This document shows positions 54,481 through 63,044 of a DNA stretch of 64,000 nt, piece after piece. Source of the DNA: Bosea beijingensis (GTDB lineage: Bacteria; Pseudomonadota; Alphaproteobacteria; Rhizobiales; Beijerinckiaceae); NCBI RefSeq assembly GCF_030758975.1, contig NZ_CP132359.1, positions 5,199,427-5,263,426 on the forward strand, given 5' to 3'. The notes beneath the pieces were generated by a model. That model saw only the letters and a program-made list of their open reading frames with translations. It was not told the DNA's origin and did no database searches. Each line of letters opens with the position of its first letter. Positions within the stretch are counted from its first letter, which is position 1. The position numbers and the translations under genes were made by a program.

Positions 54481-54858
54481 AGCACCGTAGAATGCCTGTG
54501 CTAGCTTTGCGGGTGGAGGACAGCTCTCGCAGAATGGCTACAGCCAGGTGCTAGCCGCCATCTTTTCAGGGCCAACCTCGGCCGCCACCTCACCCTCGAA
54601 GGATGGAAAAGCGCATGACGGGTTGAAAAACTCAAGCGCTTCACCCGAGCCCTCTCGCGCCCGAAAAGCTCCTCAAATCGCCGAAGAGCGTGAGATCCTC
54701 GAAGCTCCCGATGCTCGTCATCTAGCGCCGCATTGATTGCTCACGCCTGGCCGCGGAAACGTCGGAACATACCCGCCGCTCAGCCTGATCTGTTCCATTG
54801 ATTGAAGAAGCGCTCATTGATGCCTCATCCCGGCTTCATACGGGCAGAAACCGGACTT
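54481..54858. other. No gene recognised
   Basis: About 380 bases between the LysR remnant and the small hypothetical gene. No frame resembles a protein; the segment may be the decayed remainder of the LysR gene. No repeats or hairpins stand out. Confidence 0.4.
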
Positions 54859-55119
54859 CTAGCCGTCGCTGGTGTTTCCCAGCGCCTCGATCTTGGACAC
54901 GACAAACTCGTAGGTCCTCGACTCTTCCAGCAGCGCCATGTCGATATCGCCGTTCTTCAAAGCTTCCAGCATCTTGGCTTTGAACGTCGCGGCGGATGCT
55001 TCTCCCTCGTTTTCAGCTATATGCTTCATCGCAAACGAAAGACAAAGATAGATCGAGTTCAGGACGATCTTGATTTGCTCCATTCCTGTTCCGCTGACGT
55101 TTTCGGTCTCATCGGCCAT
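54859..55119 (-). CDS. Small helical protein of unknown function
   Basis: 86 residues from the ATG at 55117-55119, preceded by GGAGACAAA; an ATG four codons earlier is possible but lies inside that ribosome-binding site. The sequence is hydrophilic and helical (TFKAKMLEALKNGDIDMALL, EESRTYEFVVSKIEALGN). The regular acidic/basic pattern looks like a real protein. I do not recognise a family. It is divergent from the DUF2945 gene across about 190 bases. Confidence 0.6.
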   Translation of the reverse strand: MADETENVSGTGMEQIKIVLNSIYLCLSFAMKHIAENEGEASAATFKAKMLEALKNGDIDMALLEESRTYEFVVSKIEALGNTSDG

Positions 55120-55312
55120 TTTTGTCTCCATGCAGGGATTTGAAATTGGAGGCAGAAGACGGTTCTTCTCCCGCTCACGTCATTCCCCAGCATGGTCTCC
55201 AACGACCAATTTCGCCGAACTGTTCCGTGCGGCTTGTCACGCGACGCTCCGCGCCGAGCCTCCCGGAACAACTTCTCCCGCGACGCATTTTTCAAACGGA
55301 GGCCTTTCTTTC

Positions 55313-55522
55313 ATGATGAAATTCAAGGTAGGCGATCACGTTCGGTGGAACTCAGAAGCCGGGATGGTGAGTGGAAGGATCGTCAAGGTCCATCGCGCTG
55401 ACTTCGACTATAAGGGCCATCGACATCGCGCTTCGAGGGAAGAGCCGCAGTACGAGATCGAAAGCGACAGGACCGACCACGTGGCGGCTCATAAGGGCAC
55501 GGCTCTTACGAAGATCGGCTGA
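55313..55522 (+). CDS. DUF2945 / hypervirulence-associated TUDOR-like protein
   Basis: 69 residues from the ATG at 55313 with GGAGG ten bases upstream (a second ATG follows at once). The sequence FKVGDHVRWNSEAGMVSGRI with YKGHRHRASREEPQYEIESD and HKGTALTKIG matches DUF2945 proteins along its whole length. This small barrel family has no established role. Its stop codon overlaps the start of the DUF488 gene (TGATG), so the two are coupled. Confidence 0.85.
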   Translation: MMKFKVGDHVRWNSEAGMVSGRIVKVHRADFDYKGHRHRASREEPQYEIESDRTDHVAAHKGTALTKIG

Positions 55523-56061
55523 TGGTGGCGCAGTTCACAACCATTGGCCATTCCAATCGAACGCTTTCCGAGTTCGTGCCGATTCTGCGCGAAGCTGGTG
55601 TCGATCTGCTGCTCGGTGTACGCGCCTTCCCGCGATCAAGAACCAATCCCGTATTCAATATTGATTCCCTACCCGGAGCCTTGGAGCGCTTCCAGATTGG
55701 GTATCGCCACGTGCCCGAACTTGGCGGGCGGAGGCGCAAGCAGCATGGCGTAGACGAGGAATTAAACGCGTCATGGCGGGTTCAGAGCTTTCATAACTAC
55801 GCCGACTACGCGCTAAGTGCCGAGTTTTGGAACGCTTTCCAGGAACTGGTGCATCTGGGCACGGGGCGGCGCGTCTCGTTGATGTGCTCGGAGGCCGTTT
55901 GGTGGCGATGTCATCGTCGGATCATCACCGACTACCTGCTCTTAAACGGCCATGCTGTGGATCACCTGATGGGGCCGGGCCAAATTGACCACGCTGTTGC
56001 GACGCTTGCGGCAAAAAGAACGGCCGCAGGAAGAGTGATCTATCCGCCGGATTCGCCGTAA
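55522..56061 (+). CDS. DUF488-family protein
   Basis: 179 residues. N-terminus QFTTIGHSNRTLSEFVPILR, then DLLLGVRAFPRSRTNP and the Cys motif LMCSEAVWWRCHRRIITDYL are the conserved parts of DUF488, a small alpha/beta domain with a possible Cys-based site (CSE-x4-CHR). Function is not established in the literature I know. It is co-transcribed with DUF2945, a pairing that is common in alphaproteobacteria. Confidence 0.87.
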   Translation: MVAQFTTIGHSNRTLSEFVPILREAGVDLLLGVRAFPRSRTNPVFNIDSLPGALERFQIGYRHVPELGGRRRKQHGVDEELNASWRVQSFHNYADYALSAEFWNAFQELVHLGTGRRVSLMCSEAVWWRCHRRIITDYLLLNGHAVDHLMGPGQIDHAVATLAAKRTAAGRVIYPPDSP

Positions 56062-56254
56062 TTTGGTCAGTTATCCGCTGGCTCAAATGACTGCCCCGTA
56101 TTTGCCGCGACCATATCGATTTCCGCAGGCACATGCCGGATTGGATGATCTCGCCAATCACTCATCAACCACCCTGGCCATTTCGTCTTGAGCACATTCT
56201 TGGATCGGGCAAAGCTTTTTCGTCTCCACCCCTTGACGGGCGTGAACCTTGGAT

Positions 56255-56833
56255 ATGCCTTCACGCCCCGATGAGAACGACGTTGCCGCATACCTGCACA
56301 CGGCAGCGCTTGGCACTGACCGCGAACAGGAACGCGCATCCGCTGCCCAGCCAGTCCTTTACATCGTAGCAGCGTTCGCACTGCTCCTTTTGACCGCCTA
56401 CGCTGCCTATCTCCTGATCAATCGAGAAATTCAGCGCCAGACACTGCCGTCAAAGCTCCAACTCGGGTGGTTCTACGCTGAGGGCAGTTGCGGCGCGTTT
56501 CCCGGTTTTCAGCGGTCTTACGCATTCGGCTTGGCTCAGACCACAGTTTCGGCGATCGAGGCGCAGGGGATCGCGTATTTTGCGGACATCGAGAGGGAGG
56601 GCCATCGCGCTGAGCGGCCGCTGTTCTCAGGTGAATGGAAGCCCACGCCCTTGCCCTCATCGTTTTTCAAGGACGGCTCGGCGTTCTCACTCCATTGTGG
56701 GCGCACCGGCTCCTGGCTATGGCCCCGTGGAATCGAACAGGCGCTGCGAAGCTCAGGAAGCTTCTACAAGCACTCTGGGACCCAAGCGCTTTTCGTCATT
56801 CCCCCGCTCGGGCTGGTGGTCGGAAGCCCGTGA
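56255..56833 (+). CDS. Membrane-anchored protein of unknown function
   Basis: 192 residues from the ATG at 56255; a TTG two codons earlier is possible. A hydrophilic start, one membrane helix (VLYIVAAFALLLLTAYAAYL, residues ~33-52) and an outer domain of about 135 residues with two Cys (GSCGAFPGF; SLHCGRTGS). A Lys/Ser-rich middle and a Pro-rich end are seen. No family recognised. Confidence 0.55.
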   Translation: MPSRPDENDVAAYLHTAALGTDREQERASAAQPVLYIVAAFALLLLTAYAAYLLINREIQRQTLPSKLQLGWFYAEGSCGAFPGFQRSYAFGLAQTTVSAIEAQGIAYFADIEREGHRAERPLFSGEWKPTPLPSSFFKDGSAFSLHCGRTGSWLWPRGIEQALRSSGSFYKHSGTQALFVIPPLGLVVGSP

Positions 56834-56928
56834 TAAATCACGCTGCGCCGTTCCGTTTTGAAATTTGAAAGGCATGTGGAACTACGCCCTAACTAGACGC
56901 GTTAGGGGCCGTTGCGCGCGCACAGGAG

Positions 56929-57282
56929 TTGGATTTGAAAACCCGCGTACTGGTTGTTGAGGACGACCCCTTCATCCGCATGGACATCGCCACGATGGTC
57001 GAGGACGCGGGGTTCGATGTGATCGAAGCCGGAGACGCCGACGAAGCAGTGACGGTGCTCGAACGCGAACCCGCGATCCAACGTTTGGTCACCGATATTG
57101 ATATGCCGGGATCGATGGATGGTCTGAAGCTGGCCCGATTGACGCGAGACCGTTGGCCACTGGTCGAAATCATCGTCATTAGTGGCCGGATGAAACCCGC
57201 AGCCGACGAGCTTCCCGAAGACGCTCAGTTCCTTAGCAAGCCGATTATGCCTCGCAAGCTTGAAGAGGCTCTTGCGATCTAA
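56929..57282 (+). CDS. Stand-alone response regulator receiver
   Basis: 117 residues from a TTG at 56929 with AGGAG upstream. CheY-like receiver: acidic pair VVEDDPFIRMDI, phospho-Asp in LVTDIDMPGSMDGLKLARL, Thr/Ser in IIVISGRMKP and Lys in FLSKPIMPRKL. No output domain, so it acts as a single-domain regulator. Its cognate kinase is not nearby. Its stop overlaps the convergent small gene by four bases. Confidence 0.87.
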   Translation: MDLKTRVLVVEDDPFIRMDIATMVEDAGFDVIEAGDADEAVTVLEREPAIQRLVTDIDMPGSMDGLKLARLTRDRWPLVEIIVISGRMKPAADELPEDAQFLSKPIMPRKLEEALAI

Positions 57283-57590
57283 GCAGCGTCGATGATCTCG
57301 CTCTGGCGGGCGACGCCCGCCGCGAGATACTCTACATAGGTCCGACGCATTGATGCCGTGTTGGGTGCACCAGCGAGCCATTCCATATATTCGACAGGCC
57401 GAATCCTGATGAACTGGATTGCTACGCCGCGAGCGAGATGATCTCTCATCACGCGGGATGCCTCTGCGTGCCAACGATCATAATCACACGGCACCTCGTC
57501 CTTGTCAGCAGACAGAGCCCAAAGTTCCTCGAAATCGGTACGTTCGTACCACGGCATAGCGATTGTATAAGATTGGGAAGACGGGTTCAT
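57279..57590 (-). CDS. Small protein of unknown function
   Basis: 103 residues. Aromatic and charged (TIAMPWYERTDFEELWALSA; EASRVMRDHLARGVAIQFIR; VEYMEWLAGAPNTASMRRTY), typical of a soluble cytoplasmic protein. No family recognised. It is convergent with the receiver gene with four bases of overlap. Confidence 0.6.
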   Translation of the reverse strand: MNPSSQSYTIAMPWYERTDFEELWALSADKDEVPCDYDRWHAEASRVMRDHLARGVAIQFIRIRPVEYMEWLAGAPNTASMRRTYVEYLAAGVARQSEIIDAA

Positions 57591-57784
57591 GATTAAGCCG
57601 ATCGTCCGCGTGCGACGCGGGAACTGAGAATGCTAACCGCCCAAGCGGGGTAGTCGGCTTGTAGCTATTGAGCGACCCCAAAGCTGCGGTGTCAATGTGA
57701 CGTTGCGTTAATGAAGTGGAGATCAATAACGGCGAACACCCAACAAGCGCAAAGCGGGAATGAGCCGATACCTAAAACCACGAT

Positions 57785-58498
57785 CTATCTTGTTGCCAAA
57801 TCGCGCCTCAAAATGTCGGGCTCCATCAATCTCACGCCCTGGGGAACCAAGAGAATGACCCGCTCGCGGGCGAAGCGCGCTAGTGTTCGGCTAACCGTTT
57901 CTACGGTGACACCGAGGTAATCGGCAATGTCGCGACGGGGCATCGGCAGGTGAACGGTGATTGATTTGATGCCAGCCTGCGCCCATCGATCGCGCATCAT
58001 GAGCAGGAATTCTGCGATCTTGTCTTCGGAGCGTCGGTGTCCGAGAAGCCGCAGGTGATCTTCTGCGGCAGCTAACTGATCGTGTGCGAGCCGATGAAAT
58101 TCTTCCAGTATCGTTGGATATTCGCGCCACGCCCTGGCGACTGATGACTGCGCAAATGATGTTGCCGTGACCGCATCAATGGCGTCTGCGGAATACCGGC
58201 TCTGGCCTGTTAGCGAGGGAATGATCCAGTCACCGGGCAGTGAAAAGCCGGTGATCTGGCGACAACGCGCAGAGACCGCCACATACCGCCGCACCATCCC
58301 AGCTTCGATCCGGTAGAAGAACCGACTCGGTTGTCCGGCCCTGAACAGGGTTTCATCCGAAGCAAAAGTACGCGCGCTACCGATATCGGAAAAGATTCTA
58401 GACAGGCTTCCCGGTAAATATTTTACGTTACATAATTCTTCAGCCGGATTACACGCGCAAACTAACTCTTCAATGCTATAAGCGCCCGCATAGGACAA
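57785..58498 (-). CDS. Crp/FNR-family regulator with N-terminal cysteines
   Basis: 237 residues: cyclic-nucleotide-binding-like domain (~30-145; AGQPSRFFYRIEAGMVRRYV) and C-terminal helix-turn-helix with the FNR/FixK recognition pattern (MPRRDIADYLGVTVETVSRT). Cys14, Cys16 and Cys23 (ELVCACNPAEELCNV) plus Cys83 (VSARCRQIT) suggest an Fe-S oxygen-sensing cluster as in FNR/FnrN, though their spacing (C-x-C-x6-C) is shorter than usual. Likely responds to oxygen or redox state. Confidence 0.85.
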   Translation of the reverse strand: MSYAGAYSIEELVCACNPAEELCNVKYLPGSLSRIFSDIGSARTFASDETLFRAGQPSRFFYRIEAGMVRRYVAVSARCRQITGFSLPGDWIIPSLTGQSRYSADAIDAVTATSFAQSSVARAWREYPTILEEFHRLAHDQLAAAEDHLRLLGHRRSEDKIAEFLLMMRDRWAQAGIKSITVHLPMPRRDIADYLGVTVETVSRTLARFARERVILLVPQGVRLMEPDILRRDLATR

Positions 58499-58906
58499 CG
58501 TGATTTCTCCGAATCTCCTTCAAGTTAGATCGGCAGGATAATGCCTTGAACAAATATGCGCCACATATGAAATGCTCGGTGACAGCGCCCCGCTGGTAAC
58601 GCCGCCGACAGGTGCTGGGGGAAGCCAAGCCTATCAGCGGCGGCCCGTTGCGGCGACCGAAGTCTCGGGCGAGGGCAACTTATCTCATCAGTCGTTAGCG
58701 CCTCACTAACTCATTGCCAAAACGGTACCATCGCGACTTTGTCGATCGCATGGTTTTCAGAAGATCGCGTCTATGGGGTCTTTGCGTGCCGATGCAGTGC
58801 GCACTGGGTTTGTTGGAGGTCCCAACTCCTAAGTATCCGTGTTGGTCAAGCACGCGTCACAGTCGATCGACGTTGATCTGAGCCCTTAAAGCTGGGTCAC
58901 TTTGAG
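58499..58906. other. Intergenic region, no gene seen
   Basis: About 400 bases upstream of the FNR-like gene. No coding signal, tRNA or clear hairpin is found. A half-site like TTGGTCAA near 58843 is too weak to call as an FNR box. Confidence 0.4.
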
Positions 58907-59050
58907 CTAGAGTTTTCCGCGGCCAAGGAAGGCCGCTAACTCGCGGACCGGCCGGACATAATCGCGCGGCGTATACTCGCCGAACCAGCGGATCGTCATG
59001 TCCTCGATCATCCGCTGGCGCAGAGGAGCGACGGTGACGGGATCGATCAT
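58907..59050 (-). pseudogene. Truncated tyrosine recombinase N-terminus (47 residues)
   Basis: ATG at 59048-59050 with GGAGACCTCC upstream. MIDPVTVAPLRQRMIEDMTI then RWFGEYTPRDYVRPVRELAA and FLGRGKL, ending in TAG. This is the SAM-like N-terminal domain of integrases linked to IS91-type and other elements (family sequence LRQRMIEDM...YIRHVRNFAAFLGRS). The catalytic domain is missing. Confidence 0.75.
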
Positions 59051-59305
59051 GGAGGTCTCCAAGGATAAGGGTAACGACCACCAAATCCTCGGATGCAGTG
59101 CCTCACAGGCGAAATCTCACGGATGAGCGTGCCGCAGCGCCCTGCCGCGAGGGCGGCTTAGTCCATTGGCGCTGGGCGCGCTCCTCGCCGCAGCTTTGGC
59201 CCAGAGGCGTGAGATGACCGGTCGAGGAGCGGCTCGATCAGGTTGATGGGCAAGCCGTTCGAGTTTTGCGGCCCGCCAGCGATGCCGGCGGGGGCCCATG
59301 TGTGG

Positions 59306-59940
59306 TCAAAACTTATAATTCAGGCGAGCCCGAACGACTGAGAAGTCGGTACCGACTTTGAGGCCGTTGTTGAGCACGCCCTTTTCGCCGAGGTAGACAT
59401 AAAGATATTCGACGCCGGTGATGAGATTATTGGTGATCGCGTATTCGACGCCCTCGCCGAGGGCCCATCCGCCGCAATGCGAATTGTCAGACGAAATGCC
59501 CACGGCCGATACCGAGGTCTTCGCGTTACCATACGCCCAGCCGCCGGTAATGTACGGCATGAAGCGATCGAAAGCGACGCCGGCTCTGCCACGAACTGTA
59601 GCGAAATAATCAGTCTTGATGATCCCACCGGGGCCGCTCACGCTAAGATCCGCACCCTGGAGGCGAGCCTCGAGGCCGAGGACGAATTGGCCCATCTGAT
59701 AGTTGTAGCCGATCTGGCCGCCGCCGGCGAAGCCCTCCATGTCCGCTGCAGCCGATGTTCGTGTCGCTTGGCCAAAGCCGTACCCTGCGTTGGCGCCGAC
59801 GTAAAAGCCGGTCCATGTGAAAGCCGGTGGCAAGTAAACGGGCGCTTCCACAGGTGCGGGATCGACGGTCCGCTACGCCTGCCGCCCCCGCAAAGCTCAC
59901 TGCGAGCGTGATGGCGGCCGCCTAGAGAAGAGATTTCATA
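59306..59940 (-). pseudogene. Omp25/RopB-like outer-membrane protein, broken signal region
   Basis: The mature barrel (APVYLPPAFTWTGFYVGANA; QIGYNYQMGQFVLGLEARLQ; GVEYLYVYLGEKGV; ending VVRARLNYKF) is intact from about 59851 to 59306. The natural start is the ATG at 59938-59940 with GGAGGCGCGT before it, followed by MKSLL, a TAG at codon 6 (59923-59925), then the rest of a signal peptide (AAAITLAVSFAGAA) and a frameshift near 59870. Translation as a porin thus needs repair of two lesions, unless a later start serves. Confidence 0.8.
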
Positions 59941-60177
59941 CGCGCCTCCTTGCTGGCCCACACGCTATTTATGCTTTGCGCTGGACGGTTAACGCAACCT
60001 TAATTGCGGTTGATCATCCGAGAGGCTGATCTGGTCGCTGCCCGTGCTGCGTGACGGAACCAATTTTCGAGCGTCAGATCCGGCTGGCGGCGGCGTTTGC
60101 TGTTTCGCCCGGGAAGGGCGGCGACCTCGTTCGGTTTCAGCGTGCGCGGCCCATGTCCATGAAGACACGGTTGCATT

Positions 60178-60267
60178 CTACAACAACCAAACCAGAAGAG
60201 CGGTGGTCACCGCGGCCACCAGCGCAACAATCACCAGAACGACTGTAAAGATGCTCAGAATCCGCAT
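60178..60267 (-). CDS. Possible 29-residue single-helix membrane peptide
   Basis: ATG at 60265-60267, stop at 60178-60180: MRILSIFTVVLVIVALVAAV followed by TTALLVWLL. Almost entirely hydrophobic. GTAGGCGA upstream is a weak ribosome-binding site. Same length and build as the peptide at 27261-27350; otherwise unsupported. Confidence 0.35.
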   Translation of the reverse strand: MRILSIFTVVLVIVALVAAVTTALLVWLL

Positions 60268-60514
60268 TCGCCTACAACGCGACGTCAATAGCTCAGTTCC
60301 GCAAGCCCTGAAGAGCGGCTCAGGTATCGAGGCGCGCTTCTCGGGGGCAAAATTTCACGATGTTTGAACCGGCAGCGGAGCTCTCAAATTTGGCGAGGTC
60401 AGCGGCCCCTCGATTAGAGTTCCGAGATGGCTGGCCAGCAGATTTTCCCGCCTCTTGAAGCCGTGTGCAACGCTCTTAAATCATCTCGGGGAGACGGATT
60501 TGGAGGACGGAACA

Positions 60515-60640
60515 ATGCCATTTTCGTTGCTGAATGATCCTGCGGATCTCGCTCGCGCCTTTGCCGCACTGGAAATGGTCTGGAACGAAATAAGGGACTC
60601 AGTGCCAGAGCGGGAGCGCGACAAGGTTTGGCGAAGCTGA
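60515..60640 (+). CDS. Small protein, first of a coupled pair
   Basis: 41 residues from the ATG at 60515, with GGAGG eight bases upstream. Sequence MPFSLLNDPADLARAFAALE then MVWNEIRDSVPERERDKVWR and a stop that overlaps the next start (TGATG). Helical and amphipathic. No family recognised. The ribosome-binding site and coupling support it. Confidence 0.5.
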   Translation: MPFSLLNDPADLARAFAALEMVWNEIRDSVPERERDKVWRS

Positions 60641-60786
60641 TGGACCGCTTGAAAGCCGAAAAGAACGATGCGAACAGCCTGATGAAGATTAGCGCAGAGT
60701 CTAAAGCCATTGCCGTTCGGCTCGCCTTCGTCTTGCTCATGATGGCACTGATCGTTTTCTTGGTCCCGCTATTGGTTCGCCGGTAG
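60640..60786 (+). CDS. Small tail-anchored membrane protein, second of a coupled pair
   Basis: 48 residues from the ATG at 60640, overlapping the previous stop. Polar start (MDRLKAEKNDANSLMKISAE) and one C-terminal membrane helix (LAFVLLMMALIVFLVPLLV) ending in two Arg. Coupling to the soluble upstream peptide hints at a two-part small complex. Confidence 0.5.
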   Translation: MDRLKAEKNDANSLMKISAESKAIAVRLAFVLLMMALIVFLVPLLVRR

Positions 60787-60972
60787 GCACGGAACCGCTT
60801 TGAATGCGCATTGTTAAATCGTGCCGGTTGGATTCGGCGACCGAGCCGCACAGGTGCTCTTCCGGCGGGGCTGTCAACGTCACCGCTGGTGCGTCTGGGC
60901 TCGATGTGGATAGATTCTTACGAAAACTGATGCAGTGGCCGTCTCGGTCCTGAATCGTGAGCGCGGCGCCTG

Positions 60973-62070
60973 TCAGCTCTTGCGGTCCGCGGCATCGGCT
61001 CCGCGCAGGCCGATCGGCATGGGTGTACCTTCCGTCGTGTCGCGATCTGTCTGGCGCTCGGCTTCGGCATTCAGCTCCGCACCGACGAGCAGGATAGTCG
61101 CCGAAAGCCACATCCAGATCAGCAGGCCTATGACTGCGCCGATCGCGCCATAGGTCTTGTTGTAGTCTTCGAAATTCGCCACGTACCACGAGAAAAGAAC
61201 CGATCCGAGCACCCAGGCCACCGCAGCGATCAAAGCGCCGGGACTTACCCATTTCCACTGCGCATCGTCGCGGCTGGGTCCGAAGCGATAGAGAATCCCT
61301 AGGCCGATGACGAGCACGACGAAGAGCACGGGCCAGCGGCCGATCGATATAAGCCACTCGCTCGCCGAACCGAGAAAGAGATAGTCGAGCATGATGGGTA
61401 TAGCGGCTATGGCGCCGAGGGCGATCAGTAGGAACCCGATGATGCCGGCGGTGAACACGAGCGAAATTGCATTGAGCTTGAAAAAGCCGCGCTTCTCGTC
61501 CTCGCCATAGGCGACATTCAGCGCATCGAACAGCGCCTTGACGCCGGCATTGGCGCTCCAAAGTGCGGCTCCCAGGCTAATGAAGAAGGCGAAGCCGAGC
61601 GTCGCGCCGTTTCCCGTGCTGATACGGGCAATCTGTTCCGCCAGGAACGCAGTTGTCCCGGTCGGGAGGAACGCGTCGAGATTCTCCAGTTGGCCGGCGA
61701 TCGAAGCCGGATCGCTGACGAGGCCGTAAAGCGAAACGAGGGCGGTCAATGCCGGGAAGAGAGCGAGCAGGCTATAGAACGTCACGCCCGCCGCAACCGC
61801 TTGCACCCGGTCGCGGTTCATCTCCTCATAGGTTCGGCGGGCAATTTCCCACCAACCTCGCGGCGGAATCTGCGTTGGCGCCGAAGCTGCCCTCCCCTCC
61901 TCGGAACGCGATCGGGATTTGGCAGCAAATTTCCGCTCGCGGGCATCCGGGCGGCCGCCGCGGATAGCGAGATTGAGAGCCAGGCAGACGCCGGCGGCGC
62001 CCACAGCAACAGCCAGCACGCTCATCCATCGCGAGGCTGCGCCGCCCTTTTCGGACCCGTTACTCATCAT
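60973..62070 (-). CDS. YihY/BrkB-family membrane protein
   Basis: 365 residues from an ATG at 62068-62070 (a second ATG follows). An N-terminal helix (SVLAVAVGAAGVCLALNLAI) and linker precede the family core: VQAVAAGVTFYSLLALFPAL, ALVSLYGLVSDPASIAG, LWSANAGVKALFDALNVAYG, ISLVFTAGIIGFLLIALGAI and YGAIGAVIGLLIWMWLSATI. YihY/BrkB proteins have six helices and unknown transport or membrane role, despite the old RNase BN name. The C-terminus (TTEGTPMPIGLRGADAADRK) is typical of Rhizobiales versions. Confidence 0.87.
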   Translation of the reverse strand: MMSNGSEKGGAASRWMSVLAVAVGAAGVCLALNLAIRGGRPDARERKFAAKSRSRSEEGRAASAPTQIPPRGWWEIARRTYEEMNRDRVQAVAAGVTFYSLLALFPALTALVSLYGLVSDPASIAGQLENLDAFLPTGTTAFLAEQIARISTGNGATLGFAFFISLGAALWSANAGVKALFDALNVAYGEDEKRGFFKLNAISLVFTAGIIGFLLIALGAIAAIPIMLDYLFLGSASEWLISIGRWPVLFVVLVIGLGILYRFGPSRDDAQWKWVSPGALIAAVAWVLGSVLFSWYVANFEDYNKTYGAIGAVIGLLIWMWLSATILLVGAELNAEAERQTDRDTTEGTPMPIGLRGADAADRKS

Positions 62071-62586
62071 TGTCGATCTACCGGCGGAGCTGGCGATCGG
62101 CGGCACCCTGGACGGCGGTCGTTCCCATCCTTCAGAAAAGCCTCGGAAGACACGTTGTCCGAGATCCACCTCTCAACAAAAGCCACAGCTCGCTCAGACA
62201 TGCTCTCCTCGACAGCTCGATTCCGTGCCGACATTGAACGCGCTCTCCCCGCATCTTGTTGCCGTCGGCCGACGCCGCAGAAACATTGCATCGCGGACCG
62301 GCTATTGCGGATATAGCCGCTGCCGCAGCGTCTTGCCGGGAGCAAAGACTTTTTAAAACGCGCGCGACGCGTGGGACCTGGTCCGGCGGAGGTCAACGCA
62401 AGAGGCCTTCCGGGTCGAAATCCTCCCAGTCCCTCCAACTGTGGATCAGATGCTTCCGAAGCGGCTGAAACGGGGTTCGATTTAACCTGCTGCTTCTTGC
62501 CGCGTGTCAACGCGGCCCGGCCGGCCGCCCGACGACGATCCTCCTTCGCGGCTTGGATACCCTCCGCCCGCCGCATCTCCGCAAGA
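62071..62586. other. No gene recognised
   Basis: About 515 bases. A minus-strand frame reads [20 protein letters not shown] then EGIQAAKEDRRRAAGRAALT, possibly the start of a small basic protein continuing from the CDF remnant in another frame, but the rest is Arg/Ser-rich and non-family. Left uncalled. Confidence 0.4.
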
Positions 62587-62790
62587 TCAGCGTCGAGAAT
62601 GGTCTCGATGTGTCGCGGGTCCGTAGAGAAGGAGCGCCCCATTGCCTGTATCGACCAGGGAATGACCACCCTCCGACAGCATGGCCGAGCTTGCGGTCCA
62701 GGCTGCAGCGATGAATTTCGTGCCTGCGATCAGGAGGTTTGCGATCAGCGCCGCATAGATGACCTTTGGCGATCCTGCATGCGCTGCCAT
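62587..62790 (-). pseudogene. Truncated cation diffusion facilitator (CDF) transporter
   Basis: [40 protein letters not shown] and [17 protein letters not shown] are the first two helices of CDF metal exporters, including the helix 2 segment [12 protein letters not shown] (canonical HSxxD). After GPAT similarity ends and a stop follows. About 80% of the protein is missing. Confidence 0.8.
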
Positions 62791-63044
62791 TCATACTCTC
62801 CGCATGGGCGCAACGATCTGCACCCGGCACGGTTTCGAAGTCCCCGGATCTTTAGTGGCGCGCCCGCTGATCGGTCATCAGGTTGCGGGGCCCCTCCCCC
62901 GTTGCGCCTTGCCGGCCCGCATGCCTCGCTCCGGGCCTCGCAGCCGGATGGCCTGACGGAGTCGGGAGCCGCCAATGTACCGATAGGTTGGCACGCGACG
63001 AGAACTGTGCGATGCGCGCTCCATGGGCTAGGGAATCGAGCCGG

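Noticed and set aside
59117..59299. Short minus-strand frame between the integrase fragment and the porin
   Set aside because: Arg/Pro-rich with no family similarity or start signal; treated as non-coding.
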